From positions 1 to 64,000 of the forward strand of contig NZ_JAUSFI010000086.1 of the NCBI RefSeq assembly GCF_030651495.1: 64,000 nt of DNA. Reading direction: 5' to 3'. This stretch comes from Undibacterium sp. (GTDB lineage Bacteria > Pseudomonadota > Gammaproteobacteria > Burkholderiales > Burkholderiaceae_D). Positions 8,650-17,423 of this stretch are shown here, one piece after another. Position 1 is the stretch's first letter; each line of letters opens with the position of its first letter. The position numbers were made by a program, and so were the translations under genes. The notes beneath the pieces are model-generated. The model saw only the letters and a program-made list of their open reading frames with translations. It was not told where the DNA came from and did not search any database.

Positions 8650-9456
8650 ATGAGTTCAATCGGAAGCATCAGCAGTTCGTCTGCCTACAGTAGTTCTGTC
8701 AGCGGCGTACAAAGACAGCGCCCTGATCCTGCAAAAATTGCCGACAGTGTTTTTTCAAAACTCGACACCAAAGGTCAGGGTTATCTGGAAGCCGCCGATT
8801 TGGAATCGGCCTTTAGCAAGATCAGTTCTGCAAGCGCGTCAACCTCCTCGACTTCGGCGAGTGCGGATGATCTGTTCAAAAAACTCGACAGCAACGGCGA
8901 TGGCAAGGTCACTAAAAGCGAATTTAGTACCGGCCTGAAAAAACTCAGTGACGAACTCGATAGTCAATTCAACATCAGTCGCACCACGGATGCAACAGGA
9001 ACCCAGGGAACGCAAGGTACCCATCGCCCGCCACCGCCGCCGGACGGTGATCAGGATGATGGCGTCAGCAAGGATCAGCTGACACAGATGGCCAGTGATG
9101 TCAGCAAGACCAACAGTACTGCGGGCGCTGCACTGACCAAAGTGGCAGAAAATTTTGCCGCGGCAGATACCAATCAGGATGGCAAAGTGTCGATGCAAGA
9201 AACCATCGACTACCTGGAAAAGAGCACGGCGGCGAGCGCTTCCGGTGCCGCCACATCCAGCACCAGCAGCATTAATGCAAGCGCAAGTTCAGCCTCAACA
9301 GATAGCAGTTCTGATGCAAACTCCAGCAGCAATAGCAGCAGCAAGACGGATGCTGCGATGTTCAAGAAAGCCATGCAATTACTGCATGCCTATAGCGATT
9401 CGTTTCAGCTCGGCGGCACACAAAGTGCCGGCAGCAGCGTCTCGGTGAGCGCCTGA
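8650..9456 (+). CDS. EF-hand calcium-binding protein, Ser/Ala-rich
   Basis: 268 aa from ATG 8650, which follows a GAGGAGTG ribosome site; a frame open from 8623 adds ten residues and lacks such a site. There are two canonical EF-hand loops, DSNGDGKVTKSE at about 80-91 and DTNQDGKVSMQE at about 173-184, plus a degenerate one (DTKGQGYLEAAD, about 39-50) and an acidic PDGDQDDG stretch near 131-138. Low-complexity Ser/Ala/Thr linkers lie at both ends. There is no classical signal peptide or membrane helix. Proteins of this layout are common in betaproteobacteria and are sometimes named after the Xanthomonas XopAW effector, but no secretion system is visible here. Confidence 0.85.
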   Translation: MSSIGSISSSSAYSSSVSGVQRQRPDPAKIADSVFSKLDTKGQGYLEAADLESAFSKISSASASTSSTSASADDLFKKLDSNGDGKVTKSEFSTGLKKLSDELDSQFNISRTTDATGTQGTQGTHRPPPPPDGDQDDGVSKDQLTQMASDVSKTNSTAGAALTKVAENFAAADTNQDGKVSMQETIDYLEKSTAASASGAATSSTSSINASASSASTDSSSDANSSSNSSSKTDAAMFKKAMQLLHAYSDSFQLGGTQSAGSSVSVSA

Positions 9457-9481
9457 ATATTTCGCAGTAAAAAATTAAAAA

Positions 9482-9507
9482 GGGAGGCTTCGAGCCTCCC
9501 TTTTTTT
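9482..9507. terminator. Bidirectional rho-independent terminator
   Basis: Perfect 8-bp stem GGGAGGCT / AGCCTCCC with a three-base loop, followed by a seven-T run on the plus strand and preceded by an A-rich tract that gives Ts on the minus strand. It sits between the convergent EF-hand gene and pyrF and can serve both. Confidence 0.92.
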
Positions 9508-9528
9508 ATGTCGACTAGTCTCTAGCGA

Positions 9529-10347
9529 TCAGCGACAGACATTGATCGCATCGCGGGTTTCCAGTGCTACGCGCCTTGCGGCCTGCGTATAAGTCTCGCC
9601 AGCGAGCGGTTTGGCGTACAAAATGGCACGGGAAGAATTGATCATCATGCCATTACCATCGGCCGTTTTACCGGCCGCCACGGTAGCGGCAATATCACCG
9701 CCCTGCGCCCCGATACCCGGCACCAGCAATGGCATATCGCCGATGATACTGCGCACTTGCGCCAATTCGTTCGGAAAAGTCGCCCCCACTACCAGCGCGC
9801 ACTGACCATTGGTATTCCATTTATCCGCCACCAGTTGCGCGACATGCTGGTACAGCGGTTTGCCATCGACATTTAAAAACTGCAGGTCGGAGCCACCGGC
9901 ATTGGAAGTACGGCACAACACGATCGCCCCGCGATCCTTCCATTCCAGATAGGGCGCCACCGAGTCAAACCCCATGTAAGGATTGACTGTCACGGCATCA
10001 GCGTCATAACGTTCAAAGGCTTCACGTGCATACTGCTCGGCGGTAGCGCCGATATCGCCACGCTTGGCGTCCAGGATGACAGGAATCGCCGGGTACGCGG
10101 TCTTGATGTAACGGCAAATGTCTTCCAACTGATCTTCGGCGCGCAAGGCGGCGAAGTAGGCGATCTGCGGCTTGAATGAACAGGCCAGATCCGCAGTGGC
10201 ATCAACCATCGCTTTGCAAAAAGTGAAGATGGCGTCTGGCTGTTGCGCCAGCTCGGCAGGAAACTTGCTGACGTCAGGATCAAGCCCGACGCACAATAAG
10301 GAATGATTGCTTGCCCATGCGGCAGAGAGTTTTTGAATGAAAGTCAC
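9529..10347 (-). CDS. pyrF: Orotidine 5'-phosphate decarboxylase
   Basis: PyrF converts OMP to UMP in pyrimidine synthesis. The catalytic signature [15 protein letters not shown] is present, together with [13 protein letters not shown] at the N-terminus and [10 protein letters not shown] near the C-terminus, typical of the longer type 2 family of about 270 aa. I choose GTG 10347 ([11 protein letters not shown]...) as start: AAAAGG lies seven bases upstream and the resulting 272 aa match the family. The frame stays open to 10488 but that extension does not resemble PyrF. In relatives this gene lies near cinA, from which it is separated here by a two-component system and the EF-hand gene. Confidence 0.92.
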   Translation of the reverse strand: MTFIQKLSAAWASNHSLLCVGLDPDVSKFPAELAQQPDAIFTFCKAMVDATADLACSFKPQIAYFAALRAEDQLEDICRYIKTAYPAIPVILDAKRGDIGATAEQYAREAFERYDADAVTVNPYMGFDSVAPYLEWKDRGAIVLCRTSNAGGSDLQFLNVDGKPLYQHVAQLVADKWNTNGQCALVVGATFPNELAQVRSIIGDMPLLVPGIGAQGGDIAATVAAGKTADGNGMMINSSRAILYAKPLAGETYTQAARRVALETRDAINVCR

Positions 10348-10439
10348 GGTATGCCTTTTGCAGAGAGGGCTTGTGCAGCTGCACAAAACGGCATCATTAT
10401 ACCTGCTGAGGGGCTGCGGCCAATGCCAGGAGAGCGATG

Positions 10440-10530
10440 AAACCTTCGCATGGCGGGAATAAAGCAGGATGCCGCGCAGAACCCGCACTGGCGCATGGAT
10501 ATTGCGCGCTGGGCCTGCCTGTTTCTGATT
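10440..10530. repeat. REP-like palindromic repeat, copy 3
   Basis: Contains GGCGCATGGATATTGCGCGC at 10490-10509, the exact reverse complement of the 20 bases at 16019-16038 in another copy, followed by TGGGCCTGCCT, which is also shared. A partner CTTCGCATGGCGGG lies at about 10444-10457. It lies between pyrF and the diguanylate cyclase gene. Confidence 0.75.
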
Positions 10531-10562
10531 TGGTTTGGAAATTAGTTTGAAAGTTAGTTTGT
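10526..10562. repeat. 12-bp tandem repeat at the diguanylate cyclase stop codon
   Basis: On the minus strand CAAACTAACTTT, CAAACTAATTTC and CAAACCAAATC follow each other, the first unit containing the stop codon TAA of the cyclase gene (10556-10554). Roughly three imperfect copies. Confidence 0.7.
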
Positions 10563-11588
10563 AGCCGATTGCAGGCAGTTACGCCCAGCCTCCTTGGCGC
10601 GGTAAAGCGCCGCATCCGCCTGCCGCACCAAATCTTCTGGGCAATGCTGCTCTGACGGCACCAGGCTCGCCACACCAAGGCTGAAGGTAACGATGCCGGG
10701 CGCTGTTTCAGCGTGCGGCAACGCCAGTGACCAGACTTCACGCTGCATGTGTTGAGCGGCATCCAGCGCGTCAGCCATGTCCATACCTGGCAACAGGACC
10801 ACAAATTCCTCACCGCCGTAGCGTGCCACCAGTTCCCCCGCACGCCGTCCGGCCTTGACCAGCGCCTGGGCCAGCGCGCGCAGGCAGTCGTCACCGGCCA
10901 AGTGGCCAAAATGGTCGTTAAAATGCTTGAAGTTGTCGACGTCAAGCATCACGACCGACAGGCTAGTACCTGCGCGCCTTGCCCGGTTCCATTCTTCTGT
11001 AAGCATATGATCAAAGCTGCGGCGGTTGGCGACACCTGTCAGTCCGTCCGTGTTACTTAGCAACTCCAGTTTTCTATTGGCATTTTCCAGTGCATGGGTG
11101 CGCTCATCAACCAATTTCTCGAGCTCAGTATTGCGTTTTTCCAAACCTTTTATCGGGTAGACTTCCCCATCCTGGACCAAATGATAAGGGATGGAAATAC
11201 CACTATGTACAATTTTCCAGCCTTCGGTTTCAAGCCGAAACACCAGCACCAGACGCGCAGTCTCACGCGACAGGATTTGGTCGGGAATCGGTAGATGAAT
11301 GTGAAAAAAAGCGCTGACAACGACTACCTCGTCACTAATATCTTGCAACGACAGGTCCAGCATCTCGATGCGGATACGCCCGGTCACTTGCGAGAAATCC
11401 TGCCGGGTTATCTTCATCCATTCGGCGCGATCTTTCACGAGAAAATTGCCGCCGCCGGTGTAGCCGCTGAAATTTTCACTGAAGTGCGTGGTCAATTGAT
11501 CATCGCGTGAAGCATACATCTCAATGTACTCATCAAATAATGCGCGGATCAGTTGTTGCCGGTCAGGCCGGAAAGGGCTGGCATTCAT
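10554..11588 (-). CDS. Diguanylate cyclase with N-terminal NTF2/SnoaL-like domain
   Basis: Predicted to make cyclic di-GMP from two GTP. It is 344 aa and soluble, with no membrane helices. Residues 1-140 look like an NTF2/SnoaL-like ketosteroid-isomerase fold ([33 protein letters not shown]..., ending [15 protein letters not shown]). A short coiled coil follows at about 148-178 ([27 protein letters not shown]), then a GGDEF domain from [13 protein letters not shown]. The active-site motif is GGEEF at 258-262. The RxxD inhibitory site expected five residues upstream reads RAGE, so product inhibition may be lost. The N-terminal domain may sense a small ligand. Confidence 0.88.
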   Translation of the reverse strand: MNASPFRPDRQQLIRALFDEYIEMYASRDDQLTTHFSENFSGYTGGGNFLVKDRAEWMKITRQDFSQVTGRIRIEMLDLSLQDISDEVVVVSAFFHIHLPIPDQILSRETARLVLVFRLETEGWKIVHSGISIPYHLVQDGEVYPIKGLEKRNTELEKLVDERTHALENANRKLELLSNTDGLTGVANRRSFDHMLTEEWNRARRAGTSLSVVMLDVDNFKHFNDHFGHLAGDDCLRALAQALVKAGRRAGELVARYGGEEFVVLLPGMDMADALDAAQHMQREVWSLALPHAETAPGIVTFSLGVASLVPSEQHCPEDLVRQADAALYRAKEAGRNCLQSATN

Positions 11589-11800
11589 AGGGGGCGCCCT
11601 GCATTTTCACCTGTCGAGCGGCCGCTGACTATTCGCTTATTGTCTCCCGCCATACCATGCCATGCATGCTCCTTACGCTGTCGAACAGTCTTTCTCATCT
11701 CAGGTCCCCTTTGCTCGTTCTTTGCCGATATTCATTCCATATTTAAGGCTACACCGTCTATTTTTTGCACCCTCTGACTTACATCAATAAGCTAGCCATA

Positions 11801-11830
11801 AAAAAAAGCTCGCCGAAGCGAGCTTTTTTT
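11801..11830. terminator. Rho-independent terminator for aceA
   Basis: Stem GCTCGC / GCGAGC with loop CGAA, flanked by an A run on one side and a T run on the other, so it works in either direction. It lies 18 bases past the isocitrate lyase stop codon on the minus strand. Confidence 0.92.
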
Positions 11831-11847
11831 CACACAAGAACCAGTGA

Positions 11848-13428
11848 TTAGAACTGGTTCATCGTGTTGTCTTTACCGGATGCTTTCAGAGCAGCTTCGC
11901 CGCTGAAATAATCTTTGTGGTCATCGCCCATGTCTGAACCAGCCATGTTCTGATGTTTAACACAAGCGATACCCTGACGGATTTCTTTGCGCTGAACGCC
12001 AGCAACATAACCCAACATACCTTGGTCACCGAAGTAGTCTTTTGCCAAGTTGTCAGTAGACAAGGCAGCAGTGTGGTAAGTAGGCAAAGTGATCAGGTGA
12101 TGGAAAATGCCGGCTTCACGCGCTGAATCAGCTTGGAAAGTACGGATTTTTTCATCAGCACGAGTAGCCAATTCAGTGGCGTCGTATTCAACACTCATCA
12201 GAGCAGCGCGATCGTAAGCAGAAACGTCTTTGCCTTCATTTTTCATGATGTCAAAAATTTGCTGACGGAAGTTCAATGTCCAGTTAAATGATGGGCTGTT
12301 GTTGTAAACCAGCTTCGCATTTGGAATAACTTTACGGATTGCGCTGACCATGCCGCCGATCTGAGCGATATGTGGCTTTTCAGTTTCGATCCACAACAGA
12401 TCGGCACCGTTTTGCAAGGCCGTAATGCAATCCAATACGCAACGCTCTTCACCTGTGCCAGCGCGGAACTGGAACAAATTACTAGGCAAACGCTTAGGAC
12501 GCAACAGTTTGCCGTCACGCTTGATAACAACGTCGCCGTTGCCCATGGATTCAGTAGAAACTTCTTCAACATCGAGGAAAGAATTGTACTGATCGCCCAA
12601 ATCGCCAACAGCATTTGTTACCGCGATTTGTTTGGTCAGGCCAGCACCCAGTGAATCGGTACGGGCAACGATGATGCCGTCGTCTACACCCAGTTCCAGG
12701 AACGCGTAACGGATCGCGCGGATCTTGGCGTGGAAATCTTCATGAGGAACAGTAACTTTACCGTCTTGATGACCGCATTGCTTTTCATCGGAAACTTGGT
12801 TTTCGATCTGGATACAGCAAGCACCCGCTTCGATAAACTGCTTAGCCAGCAAGTAAGTCGCTTCAGCATTGCCGAAACCGGCATCGATATCAGCAATAAT
12901 AGGTACGATGTGCGTGACGTGGTTGTCGATCTTGTCTTGGATAGCTTGCTTGGCTGCGCCTTGAGCACTGTCCAACTGACGGAACAAACCGCCCAACTCA
13001 CGTGCATCAGCTTGACGCAAGAAAGTGTAAAGCTCTTTGATCAGGGCAGAAACAGCCGTCTTTTCGTGCATGGACTGATCTGGCAACGGGCCGAACTCGG
13101 AACGCAGCGCGGCAACCATCCAGCCAGACAGGTACAAATAGCGACGTTCGGTGCTATTGAAGTGTTTCTTGATAGAAATCATCTTCTGTTGACCGATAAA
13201 ACCGTGCCAGCAACCCAAAGACTGCGTGTACTTAGAAGAGTCAGCGTCGTAGTTAGCCATGTCATCGCGCATGATCTTGGCAGTGTACTTGGCGATATCC
13301 AAGCCAGTTTTGAATTTGTTCTGCGCGCGCATACGTGCAGCGGACTCAGGATTAATCGCGTTCCAAGCACTACCTTCTTTGTCTTTCAGGCCGGCAATGG
13401 CTTTGATATCTTCTTGATACTGTGACAT
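11848..13428 (-). CDS. aceA: Isocitrate lyase
   Basis: Glyoxylate-cycle enzyme that splits isocitrate into succinate and glyoxylate. At 526 aa it belongs to the long pseudomonad-type group. The catalytic loop reads EKQCGHQDGKV, with the active-site Cys in QCGH (KKCGH in E. coli). Other conserved pieces are IVPIIADIDAGFGNAEATYLLAKQ, VARTDSLGAG and LVYNNSPSFNW. ATG 13428 follows a strong TTAGGAGATTC ribosome site. No malate synthase is adjacent, so the gene is a single unit ended by the terminator at 11801-11830. Regulation probably involves the palindrome at 13573-13586. Confidence 0.96.
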   Translation of the reverse strand: MSQYQEDIKAIAGLKDKEGSAWNAINPESAARMRAQNKFKTGLDIAKYTAKIMRDDMANYDADSSKYTQSLGCWHGFIGQQKMISIKKHFNSTERRYLYLSGWMVAALRSEFGPLPDQSMHEKTAVSALIKELYTFLRQADARELGGLFRQLDSAQGAAKQAIQDKIDNHVTHIVPIIADIDAGFGNAEATYLLAKQFIEAGACCIQIENQVSDEKQCGHQDGKVTVPHEDFHAKIRAIRYAFLELGVDDGIIVARTDSLGAGLTKQIAVTNAVGDLGDQYNSFLDVEEVSTESMGNGDVVIKRDGKLLRPKRLPSNLFQFRAGTGEERCVLDCITALQNGADLLWIETEKPHIAQIGGMVSAIRKVIPNAKLVYNNSPSFNWTLNFRQQIFDIMKNEGKDVSAYDRAALMSVEYDATELATRADEKIRTFQADSAREAGIFHHLITLPTYHTAALSTDNLAKDYFGDQGMLGYVAGVQRKEIRQGIACVKHQNMAGSDMGDDHKDYFSGEAALKASGKDNTMNQF

Positions 13429-13572
13429 GTGAATCTCCTAATTAATAAAGCAAGATTAAGAAAATCGCAGTTGAGTGTTTGTACATCTGATCACTCGCGT
13501 ACGAAAAACGGAAAAAAAAGCGAAGCAAAACTGCATGGAAGAATGATAGACGGTTTTTTGGTCGGGAACAAG

Positions 13573-13586
13573 GTCTTATATAAGAC
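13573..13586. promoter_or_regulatory. Perfect 14-bp palindrome, candidate operator of aceA
   Basis: GTCTTATATAAGAC is fully self-complementary and lies about 145 bases upstream of the aceA start in an AT-rich intergenic region, with a partial half-site (ACATATAACTT) directly after it. The form suits a homodimeric repressor or activator of the GntR type, but the regulator is not identifiable from this window. Confidence 0.55.
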
Positions 13587-13864
13587 ATATAACTTAAATT
13601 AATATCTTTATTTTCAATGGGTTATGAACTATTTTTTGTAATGTGAAATTAAACCATTGAAAAATCGAATGCGCTTTCTAATTTATTGAGGACTTGTATC
13701 GCACAATGTGGAATTAGGTTTTCGTATTATGAAAAAAAGAAAGTTTTTACCGTGAAAAAGCTTGGTCGTTAAATTAAGCTGCTTAACCGTGGGCAATAAA
13801 AAACCCACCGTTCTATGAGAATCGATGGGGTATGGTCAAATCTTGTGATGATTTAGCAGAAATT

Positions 13865-13939
13865 TGGTCCCCCCGACAAGAATCGAACTTGTATCCCACG
13901 CTTAGGAGGCATGTGCACTATCCATTGTGCTACGGAGAG
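13865..13939 (-). tRNA. tRNA-Arg (anticodon CCU)
   Basis: Reverse complement folds as a 75-nt cloverleaf: acceptor CTCTCCG / CGGGGGG with discriminator A and encoded CCA, D stem GCAC / GTGC, anticodon stem CATGC / GCGTG with loop CTCCTAA (anticodon CCT), a four-base variable loop, and T stem ACAAG / CTTGT with loop TTCGATT. It reads AGG codons. The acceptor stem is unusual in starting with C1-G72 and containing two T.G wobbles. Confidence 0.92.
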
Positions 13940-14095
13940 ACGCTAGGAAAATAGCGATACGGCACTTTTCCCGGTCAAGCCCGCTATCTTACATGAGCGT
14001 TGACGAACAATCAAATAGGTAGAATCTCAGGCTATCGGTACAATACTGCTTTTATTTACCCCGCATCGGCTCATTTCAGCCCTACAGAAGTATTT

Positions 14096-15991
14096 ATGGC
14101 AGTCATTTCACTTAGTAACGCCCAGTTGGCATTTGGCCACGTCGCCCTGCTCGATCATGCAGAATTCTCTCTCGAAACAGCAGAACGTGTTGGTTTGATC
14201 GGTCGCAATGGTACCGGCAAATCCTCTTTGCTGAAAATTATTGCCGGCACTTCCAAGCTCGACGATGGCTTATTGGTGATGCAACAGGGCATCAAGATCG
14301 CTTACGTAGAACAAGAGCCGCAATTCGATCCTGATCAAACGGTGTTTGATGCGGTCGCGTCCGGTCTGGGCGAAATGCCTGCGCTGCTGCTGGAATACGA
14401 AGCCATCACTGGTCAGTTCGGCGGCGACAATGACGACGCCCTGATGGATCGCATGCACGACATCCAGGTCAAACTCGATGCGGCCGATGCCTGGAACCTG
14501 AACAACACGGTAGAAACCACCTTAGACAAGCTTAACCTGTCGAAAGACGCCGTCATGAGCACGCTCTCTGGCGGGATGAAAAAGCGCGTGGCCCTGGCTT
14601 GCGCACTGGTCAGCGCACCCGATGTCTTGCTGCTCGATGAACCGACCAACCATCTGGATTTTTCCTCGATCTTGTGGCTGGAAGGCCTGCTGCGCGATTT
14701 TAAAGGCAGCGTGCTGTTCATTACCCATGATCGTAGTTTCCTGGACAATGTCACCACCCGCATCATCGAACTCGACCGCGGCAAGATCACTTCTTTCCCG
14801 GGTAATTTCAGCACTTACCAGATCCGCAAGGAAGAACAGCTGGAAGTCGAAGAAGTCGAAGCGGCCAAGTTTGACAAATTCCTGGCACAGGAAGAAATCT
14901 GGATCCGCAAGGGCGTGAAAGCGCGCCGCGTGCGCGATGAAGGCCGGGTCAAGCGCCTGGAGCATTTACGTGTTGAGCGCAGTGCGCGCCGTGACCAGCA
15001 AGGCCAGGTACGGCTGGACGTCACGACCGGCGAGCGTTCGGGCAAGATCGTGGCCGAGCTGGAACACGTCTTCAAGAGCTTTGGCGATAAGAAGATCATC
15101 AACGATTTTTCCAGCATTATCATGCGCGGCGACAAGATCGGCTTGATCGGCCAAAACGGTGCCGGCAAAACCACGCTGCTCAAACTCATTCTCGGTCAAG
15201 ACCAGCCAGACAGCGGCACCATCAAGCAAGGCACCAAGCTACAGATCGCGTATTTCGATCAGATGCGCAGCCAGTTGAACGATGAAGACAGCCTGGCCGA
15301 GACCATTTCTCCGGGTAGCGACTGGGTCGAAGTCAATGGCCAGCGCAAGCACGTGATGTCGTATCTGGGCGACTTCTTGTTCGCCCCGGAACGCGCCCGT
15401 TCACCGGTAAAATCGCTGTCGGGTGGCGAGCGTAACCGCCTGTTGCTGGCACGCCTGTTCGCCAAGCCAGCCAACGTACTGGTGCTGGATGAACCGACCA
15501 ATGATCTCGATATCGAGACGCTGGAATTGCTCGAGGAATTACTCGAAAACTACGACGGCACCGTGTTCCTGGTCAGCCATGACAGAACCTTCCTCGACAA
15601 CGTCGTCACCCAGGTCATCGCCTCCGAAGGCGAAGGCAACTGGAAAGAATACGTCGGCGGTTACTCCGATTGGGAAAAATACCGTACCAGCGCTCCGGCA
15701 CCGAGCAAAACAGCAATAGGTAAATCTGAACAAAAAGCGGCTGCCGCAGCAACGCCAGTTGCTGCAAAGCAAAAGAAACTGAGCTATAAAGAGCAAAAAG
15801 AGTTCGATGAATTGCCTGGCCTGATCGCCAAGTTTGAAGCTGAGCAAAAAGATATTTCCGACAGACTGGCCGACCAGGATTTATACAAGAAAAGCAAAGC
15901 CGACGAAATCAAAAAGATGAACGAGCGCTTCGCCGAACTCGATGACTTACTGCTGGCCGCGATGGAAAAGTGGGAGCAAATGGGCGGCTAA
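14096..15991 (+). CDS. ABC-F family ATPase, Uup-like
   Basis: Soluble twin-ATPase of the ABC-F class, which act on ribosomes (EttA/Uup group) rather than in transport. 631 aa from ATG 14096 (MAVISLSNAQLAFG); a frame open from 14000 adds 32 unrelated residues. NBD1 has GRNGTGKSS and LSGGMKKRVALA with LLLDEPTNHLDF. A charged interdomain linker follows (about residues 230-310). NBD2 has GQNGAGKTT, LSGGERNRLLLA and VLVLDEPTNDLD. The C-terminal region (about 560-631) is a lysine-rich coiled coil (KKLSYKEQKEFDELPGLIAK), the DNA-binding CTD typical of Uup. No membrane segments. Confidence 0.9.
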   Translation: MAVISLSNAQLAFGHVALLDHAEFSLETAERVGLIGRNGTGKSSLLKIIAGTSKLDDGLLVMQQGIKIAYVEQEPQFDPDQTVFDAVASGLGEMPALLLEYEAITGQFGGDNDDALMDRMHDIQVKLDAADAWNLNNTVETTLDKLNLSKDAVMSTLSGGMKKRVALACALVSAPDVLLLDEPTNHLDFSSILWLEGLLRDFKGSVLFITHDRSFLDNVTTRIIELDRGKITSFPGNFSTYQIRKEEQLEVEEVEAAKFDKFLAQEEIWIRKGVKARRVRDEGRVKRLEHLRVERSARRDQQGQVRLDVTTGERSGKIVAELEHVFKSFGDKKIINDFSSIIMRGDKIGLIGQNGAGKTTLLKLILGQDQPDSGTIKQGTKLQIAYFDQMRSQLNDEDSLAETISPGSDWVEVNGQRKHVMSYLGDFLFAPERARSPVKSLSGGERNRLLLARLFAKPANVLVLDEPTNDLDIETLELLEELLENYDGTVFLVSHDRTFLDNVVTQVIASEGEGNWKEYVGGYSDWEKYRTSAPAPSKTAIGKSEQKAAAAATPVAAKQKKLSYKEQKEFDELPGLIAKFEAEQKDISDRLADQDLYKKSKADEIKKMNERFAELDDLLLAAMEKWEQMGG

Positions 15992-16360
15992 ACGCCCATT
16001 CCCCAATAGGCAAGCCGGGCGCGCAATATCCATGCGCCTTTCCAGATAGGCAGGCCCAACACGCATATCCCATGCGGCTTGCAGGGCAATCAGGCTGGGG
16101 AGGCGCATGGAATATGCGCGCTGGCGATACCATTATATTATTTTCAAATTTCTATCGTTCAGCTCACTATGCGAGTAGCGACGAAATCCTCTCCCGCACG
16201 CGGGAGAGAGAGTTATACCTTGCGAGCTAAATAGATACGCAATTTTAACGATCATTTTTAGCTTGCTTCAATCGCGCCCGGTCGCTAGGATAGCGGCTCT
16301 TTAAATATGCGTCCGCGACTGCTTTACATGAAGCAATGTTAACTGCCAGCCAATTAAAAA
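15992..16360. other. Intergenic region with repeats, no gene
   Basis: Holds a compound REP-like element (15996-16131) and a short hairpin CTCTCCCG-CACG-CGGGAGAG (16189-16208) of the kind often scattered between genes. The remainder upstream of the ParB-like gene is AT-rich and probably promoter. Confidence 0.6.
15996..16131. repeat. REP-like palindromic repeat, copy 4 (compound)
   Basis: Three core units: GCGCGCAATATCCATGCGCC (16019-16038), CGCATATCCCATGCGGC (16062-16078) and, inverted, GGCGCATGGAATATGCGCGC (16102-16121). The spacer carries AGGCAGGCCCAACACGC, the same lead-in seen at the other copies. The arrangement looks like two adjacent units sharing one inverted partner. Confidence 0.8.
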
Positions 16361-17149
16361 ATGAACATCACGATTAACGAAGCGCTGCGCGCTTATATCG
16401 ATCCCTTGACCGCTAACGAGTTTCAGGCCTTGGAGCGCAGCATCTTAGCCGAGGGTTGCCGCGATGCGCTGGTGCTGTGGGGCGACGTGCTGATAGACGG
16501 GCATAATCGTTATGCCATCTGCCAGCAACACGGCATCGCATTTACCACCGTACAAAACACCCGCTTTAGCAGCATGGAAGATGTGATGTTATGGATGATC
16601 GATAATCATCTGGCAAGACGCAGCGTGTCTGATTTTCAGCGCGGCGTACTGGCCTTGCGCAAGAAAGAAATAGTGATGGGCAGGCTCAAGCAGAATGAAG
16701 ACCTGAGTCCAGCCAGTGATAGCACGCCGGCACCGGCCGCCATGCAGACCCGCGAAGAAGTGGCCAAAGTGGCCGGTATCAGCAGCAATGCGATCACGCA
16801 GATCGAAAAAATTCAGCGTGCCGCAACGCCAGAATTGGTCGAAGCCGTACGTGCCGGCACGATCTCTATCAATGCTGCCGCTACTGTTGCATCGTTGCCA
16901 AGCGAGCAGCAAATTGCTGCCGTGGCTGGCGGTAAAAAAGAACTCCAACAAGCCGCAAAGCAGGTGCGCGAGATGCGTTCAGCGAACCAATCTGGCAGCA
17001 AAGTAACGGAAGAAAAAATCGCCTCAGAAGCCAGCGAACCGAATCGATCCAGTGAAAAAATAGCCGCCCTGCATGCCGAAAATACGGCCTTAAAAGCACA
17101 GATAGCGGAATTAACTTTAGCGCTGGAAGCCGCCAGACAAGGCGCATAA
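16361..17149 (+). CDS. ParB-like nuclease-fold protein (orphan)
   Basis: 262 aa. Residues 1-70 form a ParB N-terminal-like domain (LTANEFQALERSILAEGCRDALVLW, then DVLIDGHNRYAICQQHGI). A helical DNA-binding-like region follows (REEVAKVAGISSNAITQIEKIQRAA, then GTISINAAATVASL). The C-terminal coiled coil spans about 225-262 (EKIAALHAENTALKAQIAELTLALEAAR). There is no partner ParA and no parS-like cluster, so it is probably a transcription-factor-like or plasmid-derived ParB relative rather than the chromosome segregation protein. Similar orphans are annotated as plasmid replication/partition related. Function unknown. Confidence 0.7.
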   Translation: MNITINEALRAYIDPLTANEFQALERSILAEGCRDALVLWGDVLIDGHNRYAICQQHGIAFTTVQNTRFSSMEDVMLWMIDNHLARRSVSDFQRGVLALRKKEIVMGRLKQNEDLSPASDSTPAPAAMQTREEVAKVAGISSNAITQIEKIQRAATPELVEAVRAGTISINAAATVASLPSEQQIAAVAGGKKELQQAAKQVREMRSANQSGSKVTEEKIASEASEPNRSSEKIAALHAENTALKAQIAELTLALEAARQGA

Positions 17150-17423
17150 GCATGCGTAACGGAGGGACAAAGCCCGCTAAAACGCCACTTTCAGTGACGC
17201 CTATTTGCTGTCACGATGCGGTCATCTGTCCCGGGTAATTTGTCTACCTGAAGGTGAGTTATCCTCAGCCATCCGGCAGCGTTTTTCAATCTCTTGATAT
17301 TTGAGCTTTTGCCCATAATTGAATGCGACATTTTGCTCTTTTTTATGTTTTTTTACCCATTGTGGCAAACTGGCTTATTTTTTTCATACACATCCCCCCC
17401 TTTAAATAGTTAGGAATATTCTC

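Noticed and set aside
10348-10488. N-terminal extension of pyrF from 10488
   Set aside because: The extension resembles no PyrF, and GTG 10347 has a ribosome site and gives the normal length.
12730-13425. 231-aa plus-strand open frame opposite aceA
   Set aside because: It is fully antisense to isocitrate lyase, whose motifs and length are certain, and the peptide has no family features.
16189-16208. Hairpin CTCTCCCG-CACG-CGGGAGAG as a terminator
   Set aside because: It lies about 200 bases beyond the ABC-F stop with no T run. It looks like a common scattered intergenic hairpin, and a similar one is near 59431.
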